Of a stretch of 64,000 nucleotides of DNA, positions 35,501 to 44,538 are shown piece after piece; the stretch's first letter is position 1; each line of letters opens with the position of its first letter. The stretch comes from Anticarsia gemmatalis (Eukaryota > Arthropoda > Insecta > Lepidoptera > Erebidae), in the NCBI RefSeq assembly GCF_050436995.1, contig NC_134769.1:930001-994000 (forward strand). Reading direction: 5' to 3'. The position numbers were made by a program, and so were the translations under genes. The notes under the pieces are model-generated. The model was not told the origin of the DNA and searched no databases. It saw only the letters and a list, made by a program, of their open reading frames with translations.

Positions 35501-37319
35501 TTCCAAATTCTCCAATAAAATGGTTTGACAGTAGAAATCCGCTGTATTTTGTTTATTATAATAATAGGTACTTATTAATTTTTATATTTCAGGGCACCAG
35601 AAGTGACGTGTAAGATTTGTCTGCGTGTATGTGCGACCCGCGCGATGCTCAAGCGACATACGCGCAGAATGCACAGCGATAGAACTAAGAAGTATGTATA
35701 TTGTATCTATTTATTATTCATTAGTTAGTCATTTTTATTATGTAGGTACAGTAAAATATGTGTTTTTTAATTAAGTTATAGACTTTTAGTTCCAGAGTTT
35801 TATTAGAGTTGCATTTTTAAAGGATGCAATGTAATTTTTTCATGTGGAGGGCCAGTCAAAAGCTTGAGTTCATGTTTATGGGATAGCCACTCTTGTTTCG
35901 TAGCCCCGGTTCCATTTCCCAAGACGGTGGCCTAAAAAATGAACATTTTAATGGATTATAACTTAATATGATTTGTTAGCAGTGTTATCAATATAATTTA
36001 ATGATTTTTCTGTCGATAAACGTACAAGGGGAAGTAATATATTGTTGCGTTTATGCAGTTGTATGCAGTTCTCGGTTGAATTTCAAATAACTTAAATCCG
36101 ACATTTCTTTTCTTTTTATCTTTATCGTATGTAATATTATTTAAGCCGCCTTAAGGCTTTTGGCGGGGCTTAACGACTTTTATCTTAATAGACAACAATC
36201 GATGCTTTTTACGTGCCCTCCGAAGCGTGACTTTTAACGTGCCCTCCGAAGCACGACATTTTTTTTAAAACATTTTGGATTTGGCAAATAAACGAGGCAT
36301 CCGTGCTTATTCTCTAGCTACCAGTGCGACCACTGCAGCCGCTACTACCTGACGAAGGGCGAGGTGCGCGCGCACATCACGTGGTCGCACCTCCCCCCCG
36401 GGGTCAGGGGCGGGCACGCGTGCGCCTGCGGGAGACAGTTCCGCACGCGCGCGCTGCTGCGGGAGCACGCGGCCAGGCACCACGAGCACGTGCCGCCCGC
36501 CAGGAACCACGCCTGCGACCTGTGCGGGAAAGCCTTCTCGGTAACTACTCGCACAATTTTATATTTGACTATAGCTGTACCCTACTTGCCCTTCCAATAA
36601 TAAATTTACTACATTTCAAAATCTCAAAAATAGGATATTGTTGGTTCCCCCTCTTTCCATCAAGAAATTAAGTGTTTGTGCCCCCTTTTAAAATGAATAG
36701 ATTACCCCTGTCACGAAAGTATAATAGTAAAGTCCGAAATTGCATTAAACGAACGCACGCGGACAGATTCCGTGAGATCGCAATGGAACACGTCGCGGGG
36801 ATCGAATTATTATTATTACCCAGCGTTACCAGTTCAAGGCGCTAACCACGCTGCGGACACCGAATCCCGCGACGGGTCCGACGCTCTACGCAATTTCAGA
36901 CCAAATACTACTCCCTGGAATCTTAAGACTATACACATTCATACCAATCCTCATAACATTTTTAATCACACCTACTAAACTAATATTTCATTCTTTTCCA
37001 GAATAAACAAGTACTAAACCGCCACAAGAAGAGCCATTCCAACGAGATGTACCCGTGCAACGAATGTGGCTTACTATTTAAAACACAGCCATACGTCAAA
37101 GTGCACTATCAAATCAAACACCTCAACATGACTCGGGCTCAGATCAACGCTCAAAGGAAACTCAATAAGAACAAAATACCACAGAACAACTTACATACAG
37201 GCCCGAAAACAAATGATATTGATCCTTTAGCCATTGAAGATAAAGTCCAAATTAAATTGGAGAAGGAAGATGTGCAAGTACCCTTGTTTCAAACTTTTAA
37301 TGGTGTTGATAGGAATTGA
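26594..37319 (+). CDS. C2H2 zinc-finger protein, 11 exons, 12 fingers, 592 aa
   Basis: Exons: 26594-26714, 27126-27233, 27713-27831, 28169-28232, 28684-28874, 33344-33549, 34238-34354, 34889-35101, 35593-35691, 36318-36540, 37002-37319. Phases join to 1779 nt. The N-terminal third is acidic, with a basic KKRK patch (likely nuclear signal) and no ZAD domain visible. Twelve C2H2 fingers follow from exon 5 to exon 11 (CEDC, CDLC, CLLC, CDYC, CAVC, CDIC, CDIC, CKIC, CDHC, CAC, CDLC, CNEC); finger 10 has CxC in place of CxxC. Some fingers are split by introns. Four consensus sumoylation motifs are seen (IKCE, IKIE, IKNE, and IKLE in the tail). A nuclear DNA-binding regulator is likely; no orthologue was recognised and targets are unknown. 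Start chosen as the first ATG in an open frame that splices cleanly. Intron 5 holds a Helitron. Confidence 0.88.
26955..27054 (-). mobile_element. Lep1-like Helitron fragment in zinc-finger gene intron 1
   Basis: ATACCAAATTTCATGCAAAT, GACAGACAGACAGA and GCATTTATAATATAAGTTTG match the 5' half of the minus-oriented copy at 7529-7735. The CTAG end is absent. Confidence 0.5.
27905..28035. repeat. Dispersed repeat, copy also at 34110-34215
   Basis: TAAGTCCTCAACCTGCACTT, GTGTGGTGGACTCAAGACCT and CCCTCGATTTGGGAAGGA here correspond to CCTAAACCTGCACTTGGCCA, GCGTGGTGGACTCAAGGCTT and CCCTCGATCCTGGAAGAG at 34110-34215. Both are in introns of the zinc-finger gene. Related reverse-oriented fragments (GTCCTACTGCTGGRCAAG) occur at 23185 and 47495. 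Probably old retroelement 3' ends. Confidence 0.5.
29116..29211 (+). repeat. 48-bp perfect tandem duplication in the Helitron leader
   Basis: Two identical 48-base units (29116-29163 and 29164-29211), each starting CTCATACAGCGCCATCTCTG and ending CTACATACCAATAT, lie between the 5' end of the Helitron and its Rep gene. Confidence 0.9.
29519..32912 (+). pseudogene. Helitron Rep/helicase gene, introns present, frameshifted and truncated
   Basis: Coding parts: 29519-29998, 30144-30645, 30720 to about 32200, then a shifted frame to 32912. The two gaps have GT..AG ends and restore the conserved protein exactly (MPTCK|IQGQIYHL and DPITG|VSTNKN), so they look like introns of 145 and 74 bases. The first part has a CxxC/CC zinc-knuckle-like segment (VCRYCNALKF). 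Rep motif 2 is seen at about 31262-31300 (KRGLPHAHILIWL; the paired His of the HUH nuclease) and the twin-tyrosine segment at about 31690-31715 (KYLCKYVTKG). Family members roll-circle transpose with a Pif1-like helicase; here Walker A (APGGTGKTF, about 32737) and the next motif (ASSGIAATLL) remain, then a stop. Around 32200 about ten family residues between NVRG and GHQCQTYREACQ are missing with a frame change. Confidence 0.85.
33690..33785 (+). mobile_element. tRNA-like SINE head
   Basis: An A-box-like TAGCCGAGTGGTCA (about 33701-33714) and a B box GGTTCGAACCC (33755-33765) are about 50 bases apart. The ends do not pair into an acceptor stem, so this is a SINE head rather than a tRNA gene. 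A Lep1-like Helitron follows at once. Confidence 0.45.
33809..34020 (-). mobile_element. Lep1-like non-autonomous Helitron in zinc-finger gene intron 6
   Basis: Plus strand reads CTAGAGGCCACTCGCGACTT, CGCGTGGAAACCCTTCCCG, GTCTTCAGCTACCTACATAG and ends TTATAATATTAGTG. It is the reverse-oriented relative of 24902-25134, sharing the GAAGTCGC and TAGCTGAAGACC phrases. Confidence 0.7.
34535..34740 (-). repeat. Dispersed repeat (family of 15838-16062), opposite orientation
   Basis: AGGGTTTCGTAATCCGTACC, CAAAGGGTAAAAACAGAACC, CCTCCGCTGTCTGTCTGTCC and TGGTACGGGACTCTTTG are the reverse complement of the order seen at 15838-16062. It lies in intron 7 of the zinc-finger gene. Confidence 0.6.
35155..35396. 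repeat. Irregular array of TGTAGC and TTGCTAC words in intron 8
   Basis: Within about 240 bases there are six TGTAGC and four TTGCTAC (its near-complement), with further TTGCAT and TTGCTAA variants, separated by 10-80 bases without a fixed period. Pairs such as TTGCTACACTGTAGCATGC (35270-35289) are short palindromes. This fills much of the intron between the exons for fingers 7 and 8. It is not a microsatellite, and no element matching it was recognised. Confidence 0.65.
36145..36262 (-). mobile_element. 5S-derived SINE body fragment with internal duplication
   Basis: AAGCCGCCTTAAGGCTTTTG, TTTTATCTTAATAGACAAC and TTTTTACGTGCCCTCCGAAG are the reverse complement of the SINE body at 11930-12020. 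The phrase ACGTGCCCTCCGAAGC is present twice. The fragment lies about 55 bases before the exon 10 acceptor (36318). Confidence 0.55.
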
Positions 37320-38185
37320 TCGTTTAGGTCTGTTTTAGCAATATGAGGTTGCAGAAAAGGAAATCTAGGTCTTAGAAAAAAACTTTGAACGTAGTATGGA
37401 ATTGAAGGCGCACTTAAATATAAAATAATCTTACTACGGATTATAATTATAATGTTATAGAACTCCTTTTAGAGTAAAAGCTTATCCTGCCATTTGTAAG
37501 TTCTGAAAATAACCACAATTGGACCCTTTGATCGCGATTAGATCACCATTGTCCTGAGTTACAAAGCAGAAAGGTGGCGAGACTAATATTTTTTCACAAT
37601 CTACCAGGCGTAATAAAAGTACCTACCTACTATGCAGTTTGCCATCCGGGTAACTGCAACCGCAACTGCGTTTTGTGGTTAGTCGGCTGTCCGACCGCAA
37701 CATCCCATTTAGGTATCTATGGAATTTTTAAAAGGACATCAAAATTTTGGTGGCTTCTTTCATTCCATGGCATTATGGTTAACATCATCACGCCCTGAAA
37801 TGTCCAAAAAAAATGACACGTGTTTTTTTCCCAAATTGCATATTGCTTGGACAATGATTGACAATGATCGAATTAGCGTTGAATAGGTTTTATATGTCAG
37901 CTACAAAACTGCCAAACCATTTAAAGCAATAATTCATTAGTTTATAATTTCTAATATATAATATTAGAAACATAGTATGTTGTACGTAGTTGATGTAGTT
38001 ATCTTTGAAAGATGTATCTATGTGGAATGAGGACGCGAAATGACTGAATCAAAAGTGATGGAAAACATTTTGTTGGGAAGGCAAAGTTGGAGAATTGATA
38101 TTAATAATTGTTGTAACTAGGTGTGTGCGTCTGGATGTTTAGATAATTTATTTACTTAGATATTTATACGCTTACTGATAAAATT

Positions 38186-38520
38186 CGTGTAAGCTGATTA
38201 GTTATACCTACATTCACTTTCAATCAGTTTTGAAACTAGGTATTTGACTGCCCCCATGACGAAGTGGTTTAGGTCGCCACGCCGAAACCATTGCATCGGG
38301 AGGTCGTGAGTTCGATTCCCACACGGGGCAATTATTATTTGCGCGATCCACAAATAATTGTTTCGGGTATGTTTGTGCTTTGAGTCCCTTGTTTGTATGT
38401 TTGTAAAAGTCTTCACGACACAAGAGCAATTCTTAGTGCGGGAGTTGTCTTTTTTATAATAAACAAAAACAAAATTAGTGATAAAAACAAAACACTATAT
38501 AACTAATTAGAGCTTACACG
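38186..38520. mobile_element. Palindromic MITE split by a nested SINE
   Basis: Left end CGTGTAAGCTGATTAGTTATA (38186-38206) and right end TATAACTAATTAG then AGCTTACACG (38498-38520) are inverted repeats of each other and match the ends of the MITE at 19549-19645. Between them is a HaSE-type SINE (38246-38470). The order shows that the MITE arrived first. Confidence 0.75.
38246..38470 (+). mobile_element. tRNA-derived SINE (HaSE type), nested in a MITE
   Basis: Starts GACTGCCCCCATGACGAAGT, B box GAGTTCGATTCCC, then CACACGGGGCAATTATTATT, and ends GCGGGAGTTGTC before a T/A-rich tail. A box has drifted. It is in the same orientation as the copy at 17221. Confidence 0.85.
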
Positions 38521-40325
38521 ACGTTTATTATAAGGGCAATTAGGCATAGACCATGACAGTTAGGATGGAAAAGAATGTATCTATATAATATTTGTAGTTT
38601 CAAGTGCTTCCGTGAATAATATATTGCACTGCCAAATTTCATACCGTTTAGTCGAAGAAGCATAGCAGACTAACTTATCATAGTTAGATTCTATCACCTG
38701 TAGCTCTACTACTATCGACTACCGACAACCGACCTGTCATCGAGTAATTTTGTATGAAAATCTGATCAGCGCCTCTGACGGGCGTCGTAGGAAATGTTTT
38801 GGCAGTACATTCTAAAAGTCAAAATTTCGATAGAATCGAGGTACGGGTAAGTATTTTTTTTGCATTTTTGACATTTTGTTGTCATTGGCTAGAGAATCGA
38901 AAGACGAAACTGAAATTTGTCTCTCCCGAGAAGTTGCTAAAAATGACTTACGTGATGATAGAACTTAAACGATGATATAGAGTTATGTTCAATATCAGCA
39001 GTAATTCGTAATTTTAAAGAAGTGTTATTTATTTTTTGTATTTTTTAGTCAAAATGTTATTTTTATTCGAAAAGAAGTTATTTATTAAAATATCCAGACA
39101 ATCACTAGTTAGCAGAATAGGTTCCTATTTAGTATTCGGTAGAGAATTATTTATTTTAATTTATTTATTTGTTGTACATAACGATCTCGGAGATGTTTTG
39201 TGTTTTTAAATAAATTATTAAAAATTGTATTGTTGTTTGTTTTTTTTGTTACACGACTGTTATGCCTGAATGTGTAATCAGAAGAGTATATAAAAACTTT
39301 TCCTCAATTCGGGAATCGAATCCAGTCTCATGATCTTTAGTGGAATGTGGTATTAACACGATTTATTTATCATTTTGAAAAATCTGGGTAAATTCAATAA
39401 ATAATAAAACAAATTCATAAAATCTAACTTTATTATTACTTGTTAGTAACAAGTGCAAAGGAATATTATATAAGTACTTATACATAAAAACTATTAAATA
39501 GATATTTAATATGAAGACAATTGTTTATGAACACTTTTACATATACCTACATAATTGAATGAGGTAGATTGTAGAGGTATTTTGTTAGTCTTGTTTAAAT
39601 CATCTCTGAAACTACTTGTCCATTAATGATAACATTTTTGTACTTCAAAACCTTTTTCTTAGGGAGTGTCCATTAATCGCGTGATGCTCGAAAGATGGGA
39701 GGCTCAACACATAATTAATGGTTAACCCCTTATGAGAATCTTACAGGTTATTTTGACATTCAATATAATTATAATATTGGAAGTAATTTGTCATGGAAGA
39801 TCTCTTTGATGGAAGATGAATTTTAACGTGAACCACGTCGCGGCGGAAGCTCGTATTAATATAATCACACTGAAAATACACACATACATAGGCGGACCTA
39901 ATGCCTAGGGCATATCAAACTAGCAAAATTTAACATAATAATATAGACTATGTCAGATTACTGATGAATTTTATTCAAGAACCACACTGCAGGGATTTTT
40001 TATCTATCACTCAGACTGCATTAAAAAAGATAAGAATATTTTTTCTCTCAGCAAGTACTTATGTACCATCCAACTTAACATGTTAACACTCAAGAGTCTT
40101 GAAGATCTGGGATATTTGTCATCTGAACATAGTCTTATTAAAGGTTAAGTACAAAAACAAGCAAAAAAAAGCAATAATACTTAAACCTACACGCTATAAC
40201 AGAGGTAGCCAACCGCTACATTGTGGAAATAATCAAATCAAAATGAAAAAAACTAGTATACGTAGATACTAAATCTATCAGCTTATAACCATACATCTTA
40301 GGAATAAAAGTTGGCCGCCTCTGCT

Positions 40326-40400
40326 TAGGCCTGAATTCCTCTGGATTCAGATAGATGAATTCCAGAGGAATTCAGGCCTAAAACAATGCAAGATCTTGCA
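40326..40400 (-). repeat. Two palindromes just after the SDR-1 stop codon
   Basis: TAGGCCTGAATTCCTCTGGA at 40326 pairs with 40357-40380 (24 bases, one bulge, eight-base loop). A second, perfect palindrome TGCAAGATCTTGCA is at 40387-40400. In the minus-strand transcript both would lie within 80 bases after the stop (40405-40407), so they can form 3'UTR stem-loops. Confidence 0.8.
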
Positions 40401-40404
40401 TTAT

Positions 40405-41983
40405 TTATGTAGCCTTAATGTAAGGTTCTTCGGGCCTAACTCCGTCCCAGTCAACCACCTCCTTGTTGTACCACACGAACTTCCCGCGCACAGAGTCATC
40501 GGCATCAAGTGCAAGGAATAACGGTGCTTGGGCCCCTTGGTCGGTGGTCAACGGACCCTTGTGTGATGTCATGTCGGTGTCCACATAGCCAGGGTGGACG
40601 GAGTTCACTTTGATGTCTGTGGGCAAAGAAATTAATATACTTAATTATATTATAATTTTTTAATGTGTGGTTGGTGGTCAACCTAGAGTCAAAGTTGTGT
40701 TATCTTAGTAGACCAGGACAGGCACTGATTGTTTATCAACTAGTGAATACAACTGGCTATGAGTGCCTCTAACACTTATGCTAGTCTATTTCTAATTAAT
40801 TATTTAGCATGTCTGGTGAAGTAAAGCCTCATTCAAAAATAGACTAGACAAATATTTATTTAATGAAGGATTACAGCATTTTGAATTACCAGGATACAAA
40901 CATTAACCAGTTTTATACAACTGCATGCCTGCTAATAAATAATAAATAAATAAATTCTCTATTGTAAGCAAAGATCAGTGCCCAATGATAGACGGACTGT
41001 ATTTAGGTAGATCTTGTCTAACTTGTTCATGATCTAGTGCCCTTGTCTAGTCACTTATGAATATAATTAAACAAATATAAAACAATGCAAGGTTTAAAGT
41101 GTGTGTACTCAAGATAATATTGTTTATCTGCAAAGTTGTAAAAATGTATAATGATGTGTTGTCTAATGTGTGAGGCAGTGAGAGGGCACTTAAACATTAT
41201 TGGAAGTTCTATTCTATTCTAATAGTAATCTTATAGGGCTGTAGATGTTTCTTTGCAATTAGGTATATGGACAATATTTATTCCAATAAGATCTTTCAGG
41301 CTTTCAAGCTGTTCTTGAGACTACAAAATGGAACTGTTAATATCCTTACCTCTGTCATTGAGAAGTCTCTGTTGAATGTTAGACAGCGCCGCCACTCCGA
41401 CTTTAGACACAGAGTACGACGAGTGACCCCAATCTTCAAGCTGGGTGCCTTCCTTAGCAGCATCCACATACTGCTGCATCAGCTTGTTCAGCTCCGCCAC
41501 CGTCAGCTTCTCATCCTTCAGCTTGTTCCTCAGTTCCTTACTCGGAATATTACTCAAGTGACCCAAAGAACTCGACAAGTTAACCACTCGCGCGCCATTT
41601 TTCAATATCGGGAACAAAATGTCGCACGTAGTCAATAAAGAGAAGTAGTTTATACGCAGTGTTTCCTCTGCTTGCACGGCCACAGGCTCAGTAGCTGCAT
41701 GTTTGAACGCAATGGCGGCGTTATTCACCAAAATATCAATCCCATCGTATTTACTCTTGATGTAGTCGCGGAAAGCTTCAATACTCTCCTTTACAGTCAC
41801 GTCTAGTTGGTGATACTCCGGTTTCAGCCCCTCCTTGTTCAGTTCTTCAGCTGCCTTCTGCCCGCGGCCAACATCTCTCGATGTAAGATAAACTACACCA
41901 TCGAAACGCTTGCAAAGTCCCCTGACTATAGCAAAACCGATTCCCTTATTTGCTCCTGTTACTACTGCGACTTTCGGAGCCAT
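40405..41983 (-). CDS. Short-chain dehydrogenase, carbonyl reductase (CBR1)-like, 281 aa
   Basis: Exon 1 is 41983-41350 and exon 2 is 40616-40405 (GT..AG, phase 1; 846 nt). The family reduces carbonyls (quinones, ketones, aldehydes) with NADPH in the cytosol. Seen: the dinucleotide-binding TGANKGIG (9-16), NNAA (87-90), the Ser of the active site in NLSSS (about 137-139) and YxxxK (Tyr190, Lys194), with the long insert between Ser and Tyr that marks the CBR1 type. The length is close to human CBR1 (277 aa). The start MAPKVAVVTG is shared with the neighbour. It is the minus-strand half of an inverted gene pair; its partner at 42506 has the same exon 1 length and intron position. The tail EEPYIKAT is five residues longer than in the partner. 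The physiological substrate cannot be told. Confidence 0.93.
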
Positions 41984-42505
41984 GGTTCAGTTAAAAATGA
42001 TTACGCAGTTACGCAATATTCAAACTGGTTCAGACAAGGAAGTAACAGAAATTATGTTGTGTGGTAGGTAATTTGAGATCGATATTAATTTTGAATTAAT
42101 GTGCCAAAACGACAAAAACAAAACGGCGCGCCCGTTGCATGGCCTTGTGTTTGACATCTGCGACCTTGAGACAGGAATACACTAATCCGATCCGATTAGG
42201 TCGAACTATGTTAAACCAAATATTATTATTTTTTATCATCATTAACGCGTTTGTGATTGTTACCTACTTTTCTAATATGTAATTTCCCTTTGAATATTAG
42301 ATTAAGGTAGTTCATATTTTTTATACTGATTTGTAATAATCGGCAACATATGAAGCGTAAAACGAAACAAACCAAATGTCAAGCCCTTATCAAAATGACA
42401 GATTGATTTTCTGTAGTCGTCTGAATTGACATTCATTTTTGTTTCAAAACTTTCCTTTACTGTACGTGTGTTATTTTTGCATTTTCTATCGTAATTTCGT
42501 TTAAA
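41984..42505. promoter_or_regulatory. Shared upstream region of the two SDR genes
   Basis: The two start codons are 522 bases apart and diverge, so both promoters and 5'UTRs must lie here unless noncoding exons exist elsewhere. It contains GGCGCGCCCG (about 42124-42133). Apart from this no clear core motif was identified, and the two halves do not look like mirror copies of each other. Confidence 0.5.
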
Positions 42506-43475
42506 ATGGCTCCTAAAGTCGCAGTGGTTACAGGATCTAATAAAGGCATTGGTTTTGCAATAGTCAGGGGACTTTGTAAGCGTTTTGAGGGCGTAGTTTA
42601 TCTTACATCAAGAGACGTCGGCCGCGGTAAAAAGGCGGTTGAAGATCTTAACAAAGAGGGCCTTAAACCGCAGTATCATCAACTAGACGTGACAGATAAG
42701 AAAAGTCTGGAAACTTTCCGCGACTACATCAAGAGTAAATACGAAGGGATTGATATTTTGGTGAATAATGCCGCCATTGCTTTTAAAAGCGCGGCACCGG
42801 AGCCGACATCTGTGCAAGCGAAAGAAACTTTGTTTGTAAATTACTTCTCTTTGGTTTCTACATGCGAGACTCTGTTTCCTTTATTGAAAAATGGCGCAAG
42901 AGTGGTCAACATTTCTAGTTCTTGCGGCCGTTTGAAGCTTATACCGAGTAAAGAATTGAGAGATAAACTTAAAGACGAGAAACTGACAGTTCCAGAACTG
43001 TCCAAACTGATGCAGCAGTATGTAGATGCTGCACAGGCCGGTACTCATGCCGCGGAGTGGGGCAACTCCTCATATGTGGTGTCTAAAGTTGGTGTCACTG
43101 CTCTTACTAATATTCAACAGAGAATGTTGAACAGTCGAGGTGAGTTGTTTTATCAGTTTACAAACAAACTATAATCATAACTCGGGCGATTTGGTAACTA
43201 TATTTATACATTTTTTTATCTGTTATGTAAAGATCACAAACTGAGTGTAGATTACATACCTACCTAGTAACAAATATAAAAGATGAGAAAAAGTCAATTT
43301 TATTGAAAATCCATTTCTGTTTAAATTTTTGTCTAAGATTCAACATATCTGAAGTCCTTGGAAATGAGAAATTCACATCTAAATACACAAAACCACACTT
43401 ATTATTCCTGAGCAGCTATTAAGATAAAACAATTAAGTTCCCTATCCATACTAATATTATAAATTCGAAAGTAAC

Positions 43476-43506
<31 letters not shown>

Positions 43507-44538
43507 GCTACTCAATCACGCCTAAACTACTGAACCAATTTGCATGAAATTTTGTGTGGAGATATTTTGATACCCGAGAAAGGACATAGGCTACTTTTTA
43601 CCCCGTGAAAATGACGCATTTCCCGGGAAAATTCAAGTGAAGTCAAGAAGTCGCGAATAATCAATATTATGATGACATTGAAATAACAAAAATCCGTTGT
43701 CATGGCAACTGTTTTAATGGCGGATATGCCTTAGCGCGACTTCGTTATATTAAGAGATATAAATAATTATGAGAATATTTTTCGTGAAAAAAAGCATATT
43801 ATGTTGTTAAGGAATAATTAAGCTATGTATTAGTAAAAAAAATCGTGAAATAATTCAGTAGTTTTAGAGAAAACCCCACAAACGTATCATACAAAGTTTT
43901 ATTAACTTAAATGCAACATTCTTTAACGAGCTGTGTTAAACAACTGTCGGACATGTCATTCCTCATGATTGTTTCTTCCAAACTACCTTCACACAAGAAC
44001 TATTGAAAATCTTTGATGAAATTTGGTAGACAGATCCTACTAATATTATAAAACCAGACACAAAACAATTATTTGTGGATCGCACAAATAATCTATACTT
44101 ATATTATAAAGCTAGAAATTAAGGGTCCGATTTGAAAAATTATTTCAATGTTAGATAGCCCGTTTATCGAGGTTATATATCATCAAGCTACGACCAATAG
44201 AAGCAGAGTACCAGAAAAACTGTTACAAAAACGGGGAAAATTATGACCCATTCTCTCTTATGTGACGCAAGCGAAGTTGCGCGGGTCAGCTAGTGTGATT
44301 ATAAGTTATTCAAATTACTAAACTGTAATCATATCCCACAGATATCAAAGTGAACTCCGTGCACCCTGGCTATGTGGACACAGACATGTCTTCACACAAA
44401 GGCCCCCTGTCCATTGACGAAGGTGCCGCCGCTCCACTGTTCCTGGCTTTAGATGCCGATGACTCTGTTCGAGGGAGGTATGTGTGGTATAACAAGGAGA
44501 TTGTCCAATGGGACGGAGAGAAGCCTGCTGAGCCTTGA
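42506..44538 (+). CDS. Short-chain dehydrogenase, carbonyl reductase (CBR1)-like, 276 aa
   Basis: Exon 1 is 42506-43139 and exon 2 is 44342-44538 (831 nt). Exon 1 has exactly the length of its neighbour's (634 nt) and the intron is at the same codon and phase. Motifs: TGSNKGIG, NNAA, NISSS and YVVSK, so all catalytic residues are kept. By eye about three quarters of exon 1 residues match the minus-strand copy; most changes are conservative. Exon 2 keeps VNSVHPGYVDTDM and the aligned end WYNKEIVQWDGEKPAEP. The same NADPH-dependent carbonyl reduction is expected. The 1.2-kb intron has collected a Lep1-like Helitron and a nested set of repeats. AATAAA at 45080-45085 is a candidate 3' end, with possible earlier sites. 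Confidence 0.93.
43444..43660 (+). mobile_element. Lep1-like Helitron with internal CTGT microsatellite (SDR-2 intron)
   Basis: Starts TCCATACTAATATTATAAAT, then about eight CTGT units (43477-43508), then ACTACTGAACCAATTTGCAT and GGACATAGGCTACTTTTTAC. The 3' end is degraded near GAAGTCGCGAATAATC. Lep1-type elements are known for microsatellite association. Confidence 0.65.
44035..44293 (+). mobile_element. Nested repeats: Lep1 start, SINE piece, then a complete short Helitron
   Basis: TCCTACTAATATTATAAA (a Lep1-like 5' end) is followed directly by CCAGACACAAAACAATTATT and GTGGATCGCACAAATAA (a HaSE SINE piece). From 44092 a Helitron runs from TCTATACTTATATTATAAAG to GCGGGTCAGCTAG (44290-44293), the same family as 48003-48205 and 8273-8520. 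It lies 48 bases before SDR-2 exon 2. Confidence 0.6.

Larger units (their letters stand above)
37320..40404. other. Convergent intergenic region: zinc-finger 3' end and SDR-1 3' end
   Basis: The first AATAAA after the zinc-finger stop is at about 37612-37617, another at about 39209. For the minus-strand SDR, AATAAA complements are at 39970-39975 and 39429-39434. A MITE split by a SINE occupies 38186-38520. The frame at 37574-37798 has no recognisable features. No other gene was seen. Confidence 0.5.

Noticed and set aside
36324..36671. 115-aa arginine-rich plus frame
   Set aside because: Shadow frame of zinc-finger exon 10, whose GC-rich codons leave other frames open.
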